In this document: positions 40,997 through 48,800 of the stretch, one piece after another
Layout: every line of letters begins with the position of its first letter
Numbering within the stretch: the stretch's first letter is position 1
Assembly (NCBI GenBank): GCA_052148295.1
Contig: JBKQIP010000018.1
Span: forward strand, 1 to 52,076
DNA length: 52,076 bases
DNA from: Bog-473 sp052148295
GTDB taxonomy: Bacteria; Actinomycetota; Acidimicrobiia; Acidimicrobiales; RAAP-2
Reading direction: 5' to 3'
Position numbers and translations under genes: made by a program
The notes under the pieces: model-generated
The model's database searches: none
Told to the model about the DNA's origin: nothing
What the model saw: the letters and a program-made list of their open reading frames with translations, nothing else

Positions 40997-42124
40997 GTGA
41001 AGACCAACCACAGGGCCAAACTGGCCCGTTCGCATACAAGTGCCCGGATAGTCATTTTGACCTCTTTGATCACGGCATACTTCGTGGGCGTGCCCCTTGG
41101 GTCGCAACCAAGTGGCGCCACTTCGGTGCCCGGTGCCTCGCTGTTGCAGGTGGTGGCCTGTCCACCTTCGTCGGGTTCGTGCGTCGCTACCGGCGTCACC
41201 TATACGACTCAGGGCTCAATAGCGAACGACGTCGTGGTTCCCCTAAATGACGGGCAGCCTGGCGCTGCCATCGCCCTGCCCTCTGAACCGGATGATTCGT
41301 ACTATGAGTTCGTCAACGGGGGGGCGTGCTCCGCACAAGGCACGTGCTGGCTTGTGGGCTACGAATACTCCACGAGCGAGGTCGGGGCGCTGATCCCGTT
41401 CACTGATGGTCAGGTCGGGACCACGGTTACGGTCCCTGCGGTCGGATATTTCTCCGGTGGCATCTCATGTCCGACGAAAACAGTGTGTTGGGTGGCCGGC
41501 TATTCGGCGACGGGTACTACCGACTACCTGGTCAAGCTGGACGCGCTTACGGGTGCGACAAAGGTCTACTCCTTCACTTCTCCCGATCTTGTCTTTTCGG
41601 CCGGTGAAGGAGGGGATCATGCCTTCGACTGCACGTCGGCAACCACGTGCTTGGCCTTGGGCCGCACCAACTTCAGCTCAACGTCAAGTGGCGTCGTGTC
41701 GGTGTTCACCAACGGCGTCTTGACCTCGACCAACACGGTCAACGGCACGGGAGCTCTCGCCGGCCTGGCCTGTTGGTCGGCGACCCAATGTCTGGGCGTC
41801 GGGGTCACCTCGGGCACAACCACCTCCGGGGTTGCCGTTCCCTTCACCAATGCTGTTCCCGGCACCCCCTACCCAATCCCGTCAACCACGTGGCTGGCAG
41901 GCCTGAGCTGTGCCAGCACTACCGAATGTGATGCCTCAGGATTCGCTTCGGCTGGGGGTGTGTTCGCCCGATTGAGTGGCGGCGCAGTGGTGAATGAGAG
42001 CAAGAAGTCGGATGCAACCTTTGAAGGCGACGCTTGTCCGACATCGTCGAGCTGCTATGTGGTCGGGGCCACCGGTTCGACGTCGAGCAACGAGGCCGGA
42101 TTCGTCGCGACTCTCACACCCTGA
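40997..42124 (+). CDS. Secreted protein with seven Cys-pair repeats (propeller-like)
   Basis: This 375-aa protein has a basic n-region, a hydrophobic segment (about residues 18-35, ARIVILTSLITAYFVGVPLG) and then seven repeats of about 45-50 residues. Each repeat is centred on C-x(5-6)-C followed by a VG/ALG strand: for example SCPTKTVCWVAGYS, ACWSATQCLGVG and ACPTSSSCYVVGA. In other actinobacterial proteins such SCxxxxxCVAVG repeats accompany beta-propeller folds, so a seven-bladed propeller with a disulfide per blade is inferred. GTG at 40997 follows GAGAGGGG. GC at third positions is lower than in neighbours, a sign of different origin. Function is unknown. Confidence 0.75.
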   Translation: MKTNHRAKLARSHTSARIVILTSLITAYFVGVPLGSQPSGATSVPGASLLQVVACPPSSGSCVATGVTYTTQGSIANDVVVPLNDGQPGAAIALPSEPDDSYYEFVNGGACSAQGTCWLVGYEYSTSEVGALIPFTDGQVGTTVTVPAVGYFSGGISCPTKTVCWVAGYSATGTTDYLVKLDALTGATKVYSFTSPDLVFSAGEGGDHAFDCTSATTCLALGRTNFSSTSSGVVSVFTNGVLTSTNTVNGTGALAGLACWSATQCLGVGVTSGTTTSGVAVPFTNAVPGTPYPIPSTTWLAGLSCASTTECDASGFASAGGVFARLSGGAVVNESKKSDATFEGDACPTSSSCYVVGATGSTSSNEAGFVATLTP

Positions 42125-42243
42125 AGATCCGAGCTATCACCGACCCCAGCGACGAGCGCTTTCGGCCGGTGTTCACCAGGAGCATAGGTACCACCACTTG
42201 ATGACTATTTAGCGGGCACCGGGTTTACTCTGCCCGTAGGTCT

Positions 42244-42287
42244 CCCATCATGAGCGGTCCCGATTTGGCGTGAGACTCCTGCAGGTG
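42244..42287 (+). repeat. Imperfect 44-nt direct repeat, copy 2
   Basis: This is the right-hand partner of 40806-40849. It ends 32 nt before the stop of the convergent SDR gene. Confidence 0.6.
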
Positions 42288-42319
42288 CCGTGTTGGGGCT
42301 ACGTGAGCAGCTCGGGAAC

Positions 42320-43156
42320 TCATCGCACGCAGAAGCCGGCGTCGACCGCCAGCGCCACTCCCGTGATCCACTTGGCCTGGTCCGTCACGAGGAAGGCGAC
42401 CGCGTCCGCGATGTCCTCGGGTTCGAGCATGTCGATCGGCATGGCGTTCTGCATGGCCGAGATCGAGGTGCTTTCGCCCGCCATGGCCTGGGCGACCAGC
42501 TGGCCCATGGCCTCGTTCATGGTCATGCCTGACCTGACCCCGGTGGGATGCACACTGTTGACACGAATGGACTCGGGGGCGAGCGCCGCCGCCAGCTGCT
42601 TCATCAGGCCGACCAGGCCCGTCTTGGTCGAGGTGTAGGCCAGGGCGCCGATCCCGAATCCCGCGGTGGGCCTCAGGCCGGCCGTCGAGCTGGTGATCAC
42701 GATGTTGCCACCCGGACCCTGAGCCCGCAGGGTGGGCAGCGCCACCGAGATGGTGTTCCAGGTGCCGGTGAGGTTGGTGTCGACGACCGTGCGCCACACG
42801 GCGTCGGGGTCGCCCCCGTCGGTCAGCCGCACGATGCCGGCGTTGGCGATGACGATGTCGACCCGTCCGAGCGAGGCCATGCCCTGGTCGAAGGCTTGCT
42901 GCAGGCCGACCCGGTCGCGCACGTCGGCCGTGAGGGCGACGACCTGGCGGCCTTGGGCTTCCACGAGTCGCGCGGTCTCGTCGAGCTCGGCCCGCGTGGC
43001 GTTGGGGTAGTCCATCGCGGGTAGGTCGGCGCAGATGTCGATGGCCAGGATGTCGGCTCCTTCGCGGGCCAGGCGGACCGCGTGGGCCCGCCCTTGCCCG
43101 CGCGCCGCGCCCGTGATGAATGCCACCTTGCCCTCGAGCTCAGCCATACGACTCAT
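42320..43156 (-). CDS. Mycofactocin-coupled type SDR oxidoreductase
   Basis: This 278-aa SDR has GAARGQGRAHAVRLAREGADI (about residues 16-36). The GQGR turn and the following block mark the mycofactocin-coupled SDR group (TIGR03971), whose tightly bound NAD is thought to be re-oxidised by mycofactocin. DICADLP after strand 2, NAGI and the active YTSTK are also present. It should oxidise an alcohol or related substrate. Start ATG 43156 or 43147 (MAELEGK); the AAGGAG site fits neither perfectly. The aldehyde dehydrogenase 51 bp upstream on the same strand suggests an alcohol-aldehyde-acid route. No mft genes are in the window. Confidence 0.9.
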   Translation of the reverse strand: MSRMAELEGKVAFITGAARGQGRAHAVRLAREGADILAIDICADLPAMDYPNATRAELDETARLVEAQGRQVVALTADVRDRVGLQQAFDQGMASLGRVDIVIANAGIVRLTDGGDPDAVWRTVVDTNLTGTWNTISVALPTLRAQGPGGNIVITSSTAGLRPTAGFGIGALAYTSTKTGLVGLMKQLAAALAPESIRVNSVHPTGVRSGMTMNEAMGQLVAQAMAGESTSISAMQNAMPIDMLEPEDIADAVAFLVTDQAKWITGVALAVDAGFCVR

Positions 43157-43207
43157 GTCTCCTTCTCGTCACGGACCTGATTGGCCGCTGGAACACCGGC
43201 ACCGGGC

Positions 43208-44656
43208 TCAGGCGACGCCCACGGATTTCACCCGGAGGAACTCCTCCACGCCGAGCCGGCCGCCTTCCTTGCCCATGCCCGAGATGCCGATGCCCCCGAA
43301 CGGGCGCTGGACCCGCAGGTTGGCGGCCCCGTTGATGAGCACCTCGCCGGTGACGAGCTCCTCGGCCACGCGCAGGCCCCGGGACAGGTTCTGCGTCTGG
43401 AGGTAACCCGAGAGCCCGTAGCGCGTGTTGTTGGCGATGCGGATGGCCTCCTCGTCGTCGGCAAAGGGGGTCATGGCGAGCACCGGGCCGAACACCTCGT
43501 TCTGGGCCAGCTCGGAGTCGGGGTCCACATCGGCGAAGACAGTTGGCTCGATGAAGTAGCCGCCGGCCAGCTCGCCGCCGATCCGGGAACCACCGGTGAC
43601 CAGGCGGGCACCGTCTTTCTGTGCCCGCTCGATCATCCCCAGGATCCGCTCGAGGGCGGCTCCGTTGACCACGGGCCCCGCCAGCACCGCCGGGTCCCAG
43701 GGGTCTCCCACCGCGATGCCCTTGGCCACGTTGGCCACCCGGGCCACCACGTCCTCGTAGACGGGTTGCTGCACCAGCATGCGGGTAGGGAAGGCACAGC
43801 CCTGGCCCGAGAGGATCCCGACGCTCATCATGGCGCCGAGCCCACAGGCGGCGTCGAGGTCGGCGTCGTCGAAGACGATGTTGGCCGACTTCCCGCCGAG
43901 CTCGAGGGTGGCGGGCTTCATGGTGTCGGCGCAGGCGTGAAGGATCCTGCTGGCGGTGGCCGGACCACCGGTGAAGGAGACCTTGCGCACCTTGGGGTGG
44001 ACGACCAGCGCCTCACCGGCCGCGGGGTCACCCGCCAGGATGCTGCACACGCCGGGTGGGAAGCCGGCCTCGGCGACCAGATCGGCGAACAGCTCGGCCG
44101 AGAACGGCGTGAGCTCGGAGGGCTTGCACACCACCGTGCAACCCGCCGCCAGCGCGGCCGGGATCTTCATGGCCAGTGAGATCAGCGGGCCGTTCCAGGT
44201 GATGATGATCCCGACGACGCCGTAGGGCTCGAGGAGCGTGTAGTTGAGCTCGCCCACGCCCGAGCCGAAGTTGGTGGAGAGCTCACCGGCTATCTTGTCC
44301 GCCCAACCCGCGTAGTAGCGGGTCCATTCCACCGCCGACCCCGTCATGCCGGCCACGACGGATGCGGGCGTTCCGTTGTCCATCGTCCCGCGTCGGCCGA
44401 ACTCCTCGGCGTTGGCCTCGATGAGGTCGGCCAGCCGCAGCAGGAGCCGTCGCCGCTCATCGGGCGGTGTCCGCCGCCAGTCGCGGCAGGCGGCGTCGGC
44501 CGCGTTGACCGCCCGGTCGATCTCGCCTGGCCCGGCGAGGGGGATGGTGGCGTCGACCTGACCGCTGGACGGGTCGACGTGGTCGTGGCTGCCACCGCTT
44601 CCCGTGTCGAAGCGCTCGCCGGCAATGTGCAGGTGGACGGCGGGGCGAGATGCCAT
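43208..44656 (-). CDS. NAD(P)-dependent aldehyde dehydrogenase
   Basis: This 482-aa enzyme oxidises an aldehyde to the acid. Seen: the catalytic Asn region IITWNGPL, the Glu in LELGGKSANIVFDDAD (about residue 251), the nucleophilic Cys in SGQGCAFPTRMLV (about 288) and the late EVFGPVLAMTPF. These are all family hallmarks. ATG at 44656 follows AAGGG; the frame runs to 44695 without need. It is probably co-transcribed with the mycofactocin-type SDR downstream and may be controlled by the TetR regulator immediately upstream. Confidence 0.95.
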   Translation of the reverse strand: MASRPAVHLHIAGERFDTGSGGSHDHVDPSSGQVDATIPLAGPGEIDRAVNAADAACRDWRRTPPDERRRLLLRLADLIEANAEEFGRRGTMDNGTPASVVAGMTGSAVEWTRYYAGWADKIAGELSTNFGSGVGELNYTLLEPYGVVGIIITWNGPLISLAMKIPAALAAGCTVVCKPSELTPFSAELFADLVAEAGFPPGVCSILAGDPAAGEALVVHPKVRKVSFTGGPATASRILHACADTMKPATLELGGKSANIVFDDADLDAACGLGAMMSVGILSGQGCAFPTRMLVQQPVYEDVVARVANVAKGIAVGDPWDPAVLAGPVVNGAALERILGMIERAQKDGARLVTGGSRIGGELAGGYFIEPTVFADVDPDSELAQNEVFGPVLAMTPFADDEEAIRIANNTRYGLSGYLQTQNLSRGLRVAEELVTGEVLINGAANLRVQRPFGGIGISGMGKEGGRLGVEEFLRVKSVGVA

Positions 44657-44840
44657 GTCGATCGTACCCTTCTTCTCGGTGTCGTGAGCGAGCAAAATGA
44701 CGGTCTAACAAGCGCTGACCGGCAAATGAGTGGCCCAAATTGCAACCGTAGGCATTGTGGCATGCGATGTCAATAAACGCGCCGCACCGTTCGAAGCCTC
44801 TGGGAAAGCGATCGCCCCGTCGCTCTTACGGTCAGGCGCG

Positions 44841-45473
44841 CTACCGCAGCTCGGACAAGACGGCAAACGACTCCGCCAGCATGTCGGCGAGGGATCCGGT
44901 TCCTCCCTCCGACACCCAGCGCTGATAGGAGTAGGCGACTAGTCCCGAGAATGCCGCGCCCAGCGCCCCGGCCCTGGTGTCGAACTGATCGATCCCAAGG
45001 CGCTCGGCGATAATCGCTTGGAATACGCCGTTCATGGCGAGTGCGCTCTGGGCCATGGCCCTGAGCGCGGGCTCGGGGGATCGGTGGACGGCGATCCCCC
45101 ACAAGAGGACCATCTCCATTTCGGTCTCGGCCTCCTGAGCAGCAGCAACTGCCTCGGAGAAGGCCTCAACGAGGGTTTCTTCTGCCGGACGGGCCCGCAC
45201 CAAGTTGGAGATGAGCTCGAGTTTCCGCATTGGCAGCGCGGCCAACACGTCGTCCCTTCCGGCGAAGTAGCGGAACCAAGTCCTCACCGAGATGCCGGCC
45301 GCATTGGCCAAGCGTTCGATCGTCACATCTTCGGCGCGCTCCTTCGCGAACAGCATCAGCGCCGAGCGCTCGATCCGCCGACCCATTCGCTCACGGCGCA
45401 CGTTCCAGCCGCCGCCCATTTCGACGGTGTCGCCAAGGGTCACTGCACCAGTATGGGTCACCTTCGGACTCAT
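44841..45473 (-). CDS. TetR/AcrR-family transcriptional regulator
   Basis: This 210-aa repressor-type protein has an N-terminal helix-turn-helix: ALMLFAKERAEDVTIERLANAAGISVRTWFRYFAGRDDVL falls at about residues 30-69. The remaining all-helical part (EAFSEAVAAAQEAETEMEM onward) binds an unknown ligand. ATG at 45473 is chosen; ATG at 45419 would still keep the HTH. It is upstream of the aldehyde dehydrogenase on the same strand and diverges from the substrate-binding protein gene, so it may regulate either or both. Confidence 0.9.
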   Translation of the reverse strand: MSPKVTHTGAVTLGDTVEMGGGWNVRRERMGRRIERSALMLFAKERAEDVTIERLANAAGISVRTWFRYFAGRDDVLAALPMRKLELISNLVRARPAEETLVEAFSEAVAAAQEAETEMEMVLLWGIAVHRSPEPALRAMAQSALAMNGVFQAIIAERLGIDQFDTRAGALGAAFSGLVAYSYQRWVSEGGTGSLADMLAESFAVLSELR

Positions 45474-45560
45474 CAGCCACAACTGCCCTGGTTGGCTCCT
45501 CGTGCCGCGAAATAGCCTCTCGGGTGCCCCGGCGACCCTCCCTTCCAAACTTGGCATGAC

Positions 45561-45588
45561 TTGACAAGGTTGAAGGGCTCGATATTCT
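45561..45588 (+). promoter_or_regulatory. Consensus vegetative promoter of the substrate-binding protein gene
   Basis: A perfect TTGACA (45561-45566), a 16-bp spacer and TATTCT (45583-45588) make the best sigma70-like promoter in the window. The leader to GTG 45705 would be about 110 nt. Confidence 0.7.
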
Positions 45589-45704
45589 TTCGTTCCAACC
45601 GACCCTGGGGGCAAGTGGGTTCCGATGGCCTCTCACGCCCTTCGCGAGGAGAACGCGTGCCGAATCAACGCGGTTTCTGTCGATCTGATCACGAGGAGGA
45701 AGCA

Positions 45705-46985
45705 GTGTTCACAGCAGCTGAGGTGAGCCCAACGGGCAAAACGGCCAGAACGGTCTTGGTCAAGATTCTGCTTGCCGTCGGAGTCATGACGTCGGCGACG
45801 GTGTCGACAGCGGTGGTGGGCGTCGGAGCAGCCGCCGCCAGCAGCGCGCTCGGCGCGGCCCACCCGGCCACGCTGCCCGCGATCACGATCGGCTTGATTT
45901 CCGACACTGGCAGCGGTGGTGGCGGCACCGGCAGCCTCGTTGAGCAGGGAGCCAAGGCAGCCGTCGCCTACGAGAACGAGTACGGCGACGGACTCGAGGG
46001 GCACAAGATCAATCTCTACATCTGTGAGAATCAAGAGACCCCGGCCGGGGGACAGACCTGCGCCAACGACATGGTCCAGCATGGCGTCGTCGCCGTGGTG
46101 GAGCCCTTCACGGGGCAAGGCCAGACCGAGGTGCCGACAATCGTCGGCGCCGGCATCCCGTACATCACCATCAGCGGAGCGTCCGAGGCCGAACTCACCT
46201 CGTCGGGTGCCTTCGACCTCGAGGGCGGCTTCCCGGCCTACCTGGGTGCCATGGCGCTCAGCGCCAAGCAACACGGTTACAAGAAGGTCGCCTTCCTGGT
46301 GGAGAACGTGCCGGCCGCCATCCAGGGCGCACAAGAACTCGGCGGCATCGTCTACAAAGCGGCCGGCGTCGGCTATACCGTGATTCCGGTCAATCCTGGG
46401 ACGGCCGACATGAGCCCACAAATGCAGTCTGCTGTCTCAGAGGGTGCGCAGGCCGTGGGCATGGTCGGTGACGTGACCTTCTGCAGCTCCTTCCTCTCGG
46501 CCTACAACACCCTCGGCCTCACCCTGCCCAAGTACGTACTCTCGACGTGCCAGGACCCGAGCATCCTCGACTCGCCGACGCTCGACAAGGCGCTGGCCGG
46601 CTCCTACATCACGACGACCTCCCAGGCGTCCAAGGCCCAGCTCGCACTCTACGGGGCTCTGATCAAGAAGTACGCGCCGAAGGTGAACCCGAACCCCGAC
46701 ATCAGCAGCAACCAGGCTGACGGCATTTCACCGGTCCTCGCACTGGCGGCCATCATGGGGGGCTCGACGGATCCGGTGACGGCAGCCGGCATCAAGGCGC
46801 AGACCGAGGCGGCGAAGAACGTGGTCATCCCGCTCTCGGGCGGCCTGACGTTCACCTGCAACGGGACGGCCATCCCGCTCCTCAAGTCGGTGTGCTCGTC
46901 GACCGCTGCCATCGGCATCATCAAGGGCGGCAAGTCCGGCAAGGTCACCGGTATCAAGTTGTACAACCCTACGCCGCTGTTCTAG
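45705..46985 (+). CDS. ABC transporter substrate-binding protein (branched-chain amino acid/amide type)
   Basis: This 426-aa secreted binding protein has a long signal region (about residues 10-50, hydrophobic core LLAVGVMTSATVSTAVVGVG) and a two-lobed type I periplasmic-binding fold: ITIGLISDTGSG, AYENEYGDGLEGHKI, then VVAVVEPFTGQGQTEVPTI and GIPYITISGASEAEL. The ligand could be an amino acid, amide or aromatic acid. There is no lipobox Cys. GTG at 45705 follows GAGGAGGA. No permease or ATPase is adjacent, so it is an orphan that would have to join a transporter encoded elsewhere. A strong promoter lies upstream. Confidence 0.9.
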   Translation: MFTAAEVSPTGKTARTVLVKILLAVGVMTSATVSTAVVGVGAAAASSALGAAHPATLPAITIGLISDTGSGGGGTGSLVEQGAKAAVAYENEYGDGLEGHKINLYICENQETPAGGQTCANDMVQHGVVAVVEPFTGQGQTEVPTIVGAGIPYITISGASEAELTSSGAFDLEGGFPAYLGAMALSAKQHGYKKVAFLVENVPAAIQGAQELGGIVYKAAGVGYTVIPVNPGTADMSPQMQSAVSEGAQAVGMVGDVTFCSSFLSAYNTLGLTLPKYVLSTCQDPSILDSPTLDKALAGSYITTTSQASKAQLALYGALIKKYAPKVNPNPDISSNQADGISPVLALAAIMGGSTDPVTAAGIKAQTEAAKNVVIPLSGGLTFTCNGTAIPLLKSVCSSTAAIGIIKGGKSGKVTGIKLYNPTPLF

Positions 46986-47080
46986 TGGTAGGTGCTTTCA
47001 CCGCCTCGATGAAACTTCGCGAGCAGTGACGGTCCACGGCCTTCGAGAAGGAGAAGGTCTCGATCACGCTCGACAAAGCT

Positions 47081-47659
47081 GTGCTCGAGGAGATCCGTGA
47101 ACTCTTTGGTGAACGCCCATTGTCAGCGCCCATAAATGATCTTTTGCAGGGCGCCCTCGTTCAGCATCGACTCAGGCTTCTCGTGGACCAGATGGAGGAA
47201 GAAGCAGGTCCGGCATCGCCCGAGGCGTATGAGCGGGTCCTCTCTCAGTGGTTCGAAGAAGGATTGCCAGGGCTGGCCCGGCGCCTTGGCCGTCCCTCAT
47301 TCTCGACAGCGAGGGACTATGGACGGTTGCTAGGAACGACAGCGAGGATGCTCGAGCAGCCCTGTCAGCTTCGAGGACAGCCGGGGCGAGGCCGGTCGAC
47401 ACAGCGGATCGGAGCTAGCGGCGTCCCTTGGCATTCGGTCGGAAGAGGACCACATCCCGGCCCTCGATCTCGGCCGCTGCGAGCGTGTCCTCGAGAGACC
47501 GAGTACGGCGGCACGCGACGCCGGGCTGAAGGACCTCACCGGCAGGCGTCATCACTCGCCCCTACTACCCTCAATGAGGGTGATCGGCGGTTGGACCAAG
47601 AACTCGTCCCAGAACCCGGCGTGAAAGGCGGTGAGACCTTCGCCGGTCACGGTGGGTGA
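47081..47659 (+). pseudogene. VapB-like antitoxin remnant lacking a usable start
   Basis: The frame beginning with GTG near 47081 reads VLEEIRELFG, then LSAPINDLLQGALVQHRL, then QMEEEAGPASPEAYERVLSQWF. This matches the body and C-terminal tail of actinobacterial ribbon-helix-helix antitoxins. Just upstream, in the same frame, EKEKVSITLDKA supplies the N-terminal DNA-binding strand, but no ATG/GTG/TTG stands before it and a TGA follows shortly upstream. Only about 85 residues look family-like; the rest of the frame to 47659 overlaps genes on the other strand. No PIN-domain toxin follows. A decayed or mis-started antitoxin is the best reading. Confidence 0.45.
47415..47552 (-). CDS. Possible 45-aa protein coupled to the methyltransferase
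   Basis: The methyltransferase stop and this ATG overlap as TGATG, a classic re-initiation junction. The frame reads MTPAGEVLQPGVACRRTRSL, then EDTLAAAEIEGRDVVLFRPN, then AKGRR, ending TAG at 47415-47417. Third codon positions are mostly G/C and the AAAEIEGRDVVLF part is protein-like. I recognise no family. Confidence 0.45.
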   Translation of the reverse strand: MTPAGEVLQPGVACRRTRSLEDTLAAAEIEGRDVVLFRPNAKGRR

Positions 47660-48304
47660 GACCCATCGAACGCCAACGAGACCAGCGGTGCCGAACGCGC
47701 CTTCGTGAGTCGCCATGTCGAGATGGACGACCGAAACGTCGAAAAAACTGTCGTCTTGGTAGTTGCGGAAGATGAGCGGCGCACCGTTCTCCGGGCCTTC
47801 TGGAAGAAGGCGATCGAATCCGTAGATCCGGTAATCATGGTCGGCATCGCCGATCTCGGGGTTCGCGTTGATCGCAACGAACCTGCCGCCCGGGCGCAGG
47901 TGACGGACGACGCTCTCACACATCACGAGGAGGTCGGAGGCGTCAATGGCGTAGTTGAGCAGGTAGGCCGCGGTCACAATGTCAAACTGCTCGCCGAGAT
48001 CGAGGTCACGTACGTCGCCAACGCGGTACGTGATGCTCATATCGCGGTCGCGACGGGATCCCTGGGCTTCCCGTGCCAGCTCAACCATTGCGTTCGACGA
48101 GTCGATCCCGACTACCCGGGTTGCTCCGGATTCCGCAATCTGTCTCGTGTAAAAACCCTCCCCGCAGGCCAGGTCGAGCACCGAGAGTCGATGGACGTCG
48201 CCCACCAGATTGAGGAATGACGGGGCCTCGATGTGGAACCGCCATGCCGCTTGTTTTGACGTGCGGTACGCCTCGGCGATGTCGTCGTAGTCGGTGGGCA
48301 CCAT
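47552..48304 (-). CDS. Class I SAM-dependent methyltransferase
   Basis: This 250-aa protein has a YDDIAEAYRTSKQ start, the SAM loop VLDLACGEGFYTRQIAE (about residues 42-58), GIDSSNAMV after strand 2, DIVTAAYLLNYA as post-II and LRPGGRFVAINANPE. This is the layout of small-molecule C/O/N-methyltransferases (UbiE/toxoflavin-type). The long insert after strand 5 (about residues 145-230) shapes the substrate site and resembles that of TylM1/ToxA-like enzymes. ATG at 48304 gives normal length. A 45-aa ORF is coupled to its stop. The substrate is unknown. Confidence 0.88.
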   Translation of the reverse strand: MVPTDYDDIAEAYRTSKQAAWRFHIEAPSFLNLVGDVHRLSVLDLACGEGFYTRQIAESGATRVVGIDSSNAMVELAREAQGSRRDRDMSITYRVGDVRDLDLGEQFDIVTAAYLLNYAIDASDLLVMCESVVRHLRPGGRFVAINANPEIGDADHDYRIYGFDRLLPEGPENGAPLIFRNYQDDSFFDVSVVHLDMATHEGAFGTAGLVGVRWVSPTVTGEGLTAFHAGFWDEFLVQPPITLIEGSRGE

Positions 48305-48800
48305 TCAATGGATAGCCCAGCCGGAGGGCCGCCTGCAATCGCAACGCCGCACCACCGGCGAGAGCGTACCGCTTAGCCTCCCGCAGGCCTCCGACTATCG
48401 ACGCAACGCTGCGTCGAACAGGTCTCAGCACGCATTTTCGATGTCACGCTTGCGTGGGAACCAGTCGGCCCAGGTACGACGAACAAACCGTGGCAAGGCA
48501 AGGTCATCCCAAAGGTCAAGGAGGTGGTCGACGTCGCCGAGGAATCGGATGTCTTCGGCGCTACCCTCTCGCAGTACTGCTCGTACACCCGAGAGCGATC
48601 CCGGCGGACATCAAGATTGCACGTCTTGGGTGGGCCACTTCAACGAACATGCAAGGGAAGCTGACCGGCTCTGACGTCCAGATAGCGTCACAGAGTCCAT
48701 TCCAAGGCGAATGCGGGGGAATGTGGCGATTGGTCCGGATGGACCCGAGGGCGTCGGCGTAAAGACTTGCTCAGCCCGACCAAAATCCCAATCACCTCGA
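48305..48800. other. Gene-poor interval with a possible decayed coding fragment
   Basis: No intact gene is seen in 496 bp. The + frame from about 48377 to a TGA at 48662-48664 has no start codon but reads protein-like text (FDVTLAWEPVGPGTTNKPWQ, then KVIPKVKEVVDVAEESDVFG, then ATLSQYCSYTRERS). It may be the remnant of a truncated gene. I cannot name its family. Confidence 0.3.
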
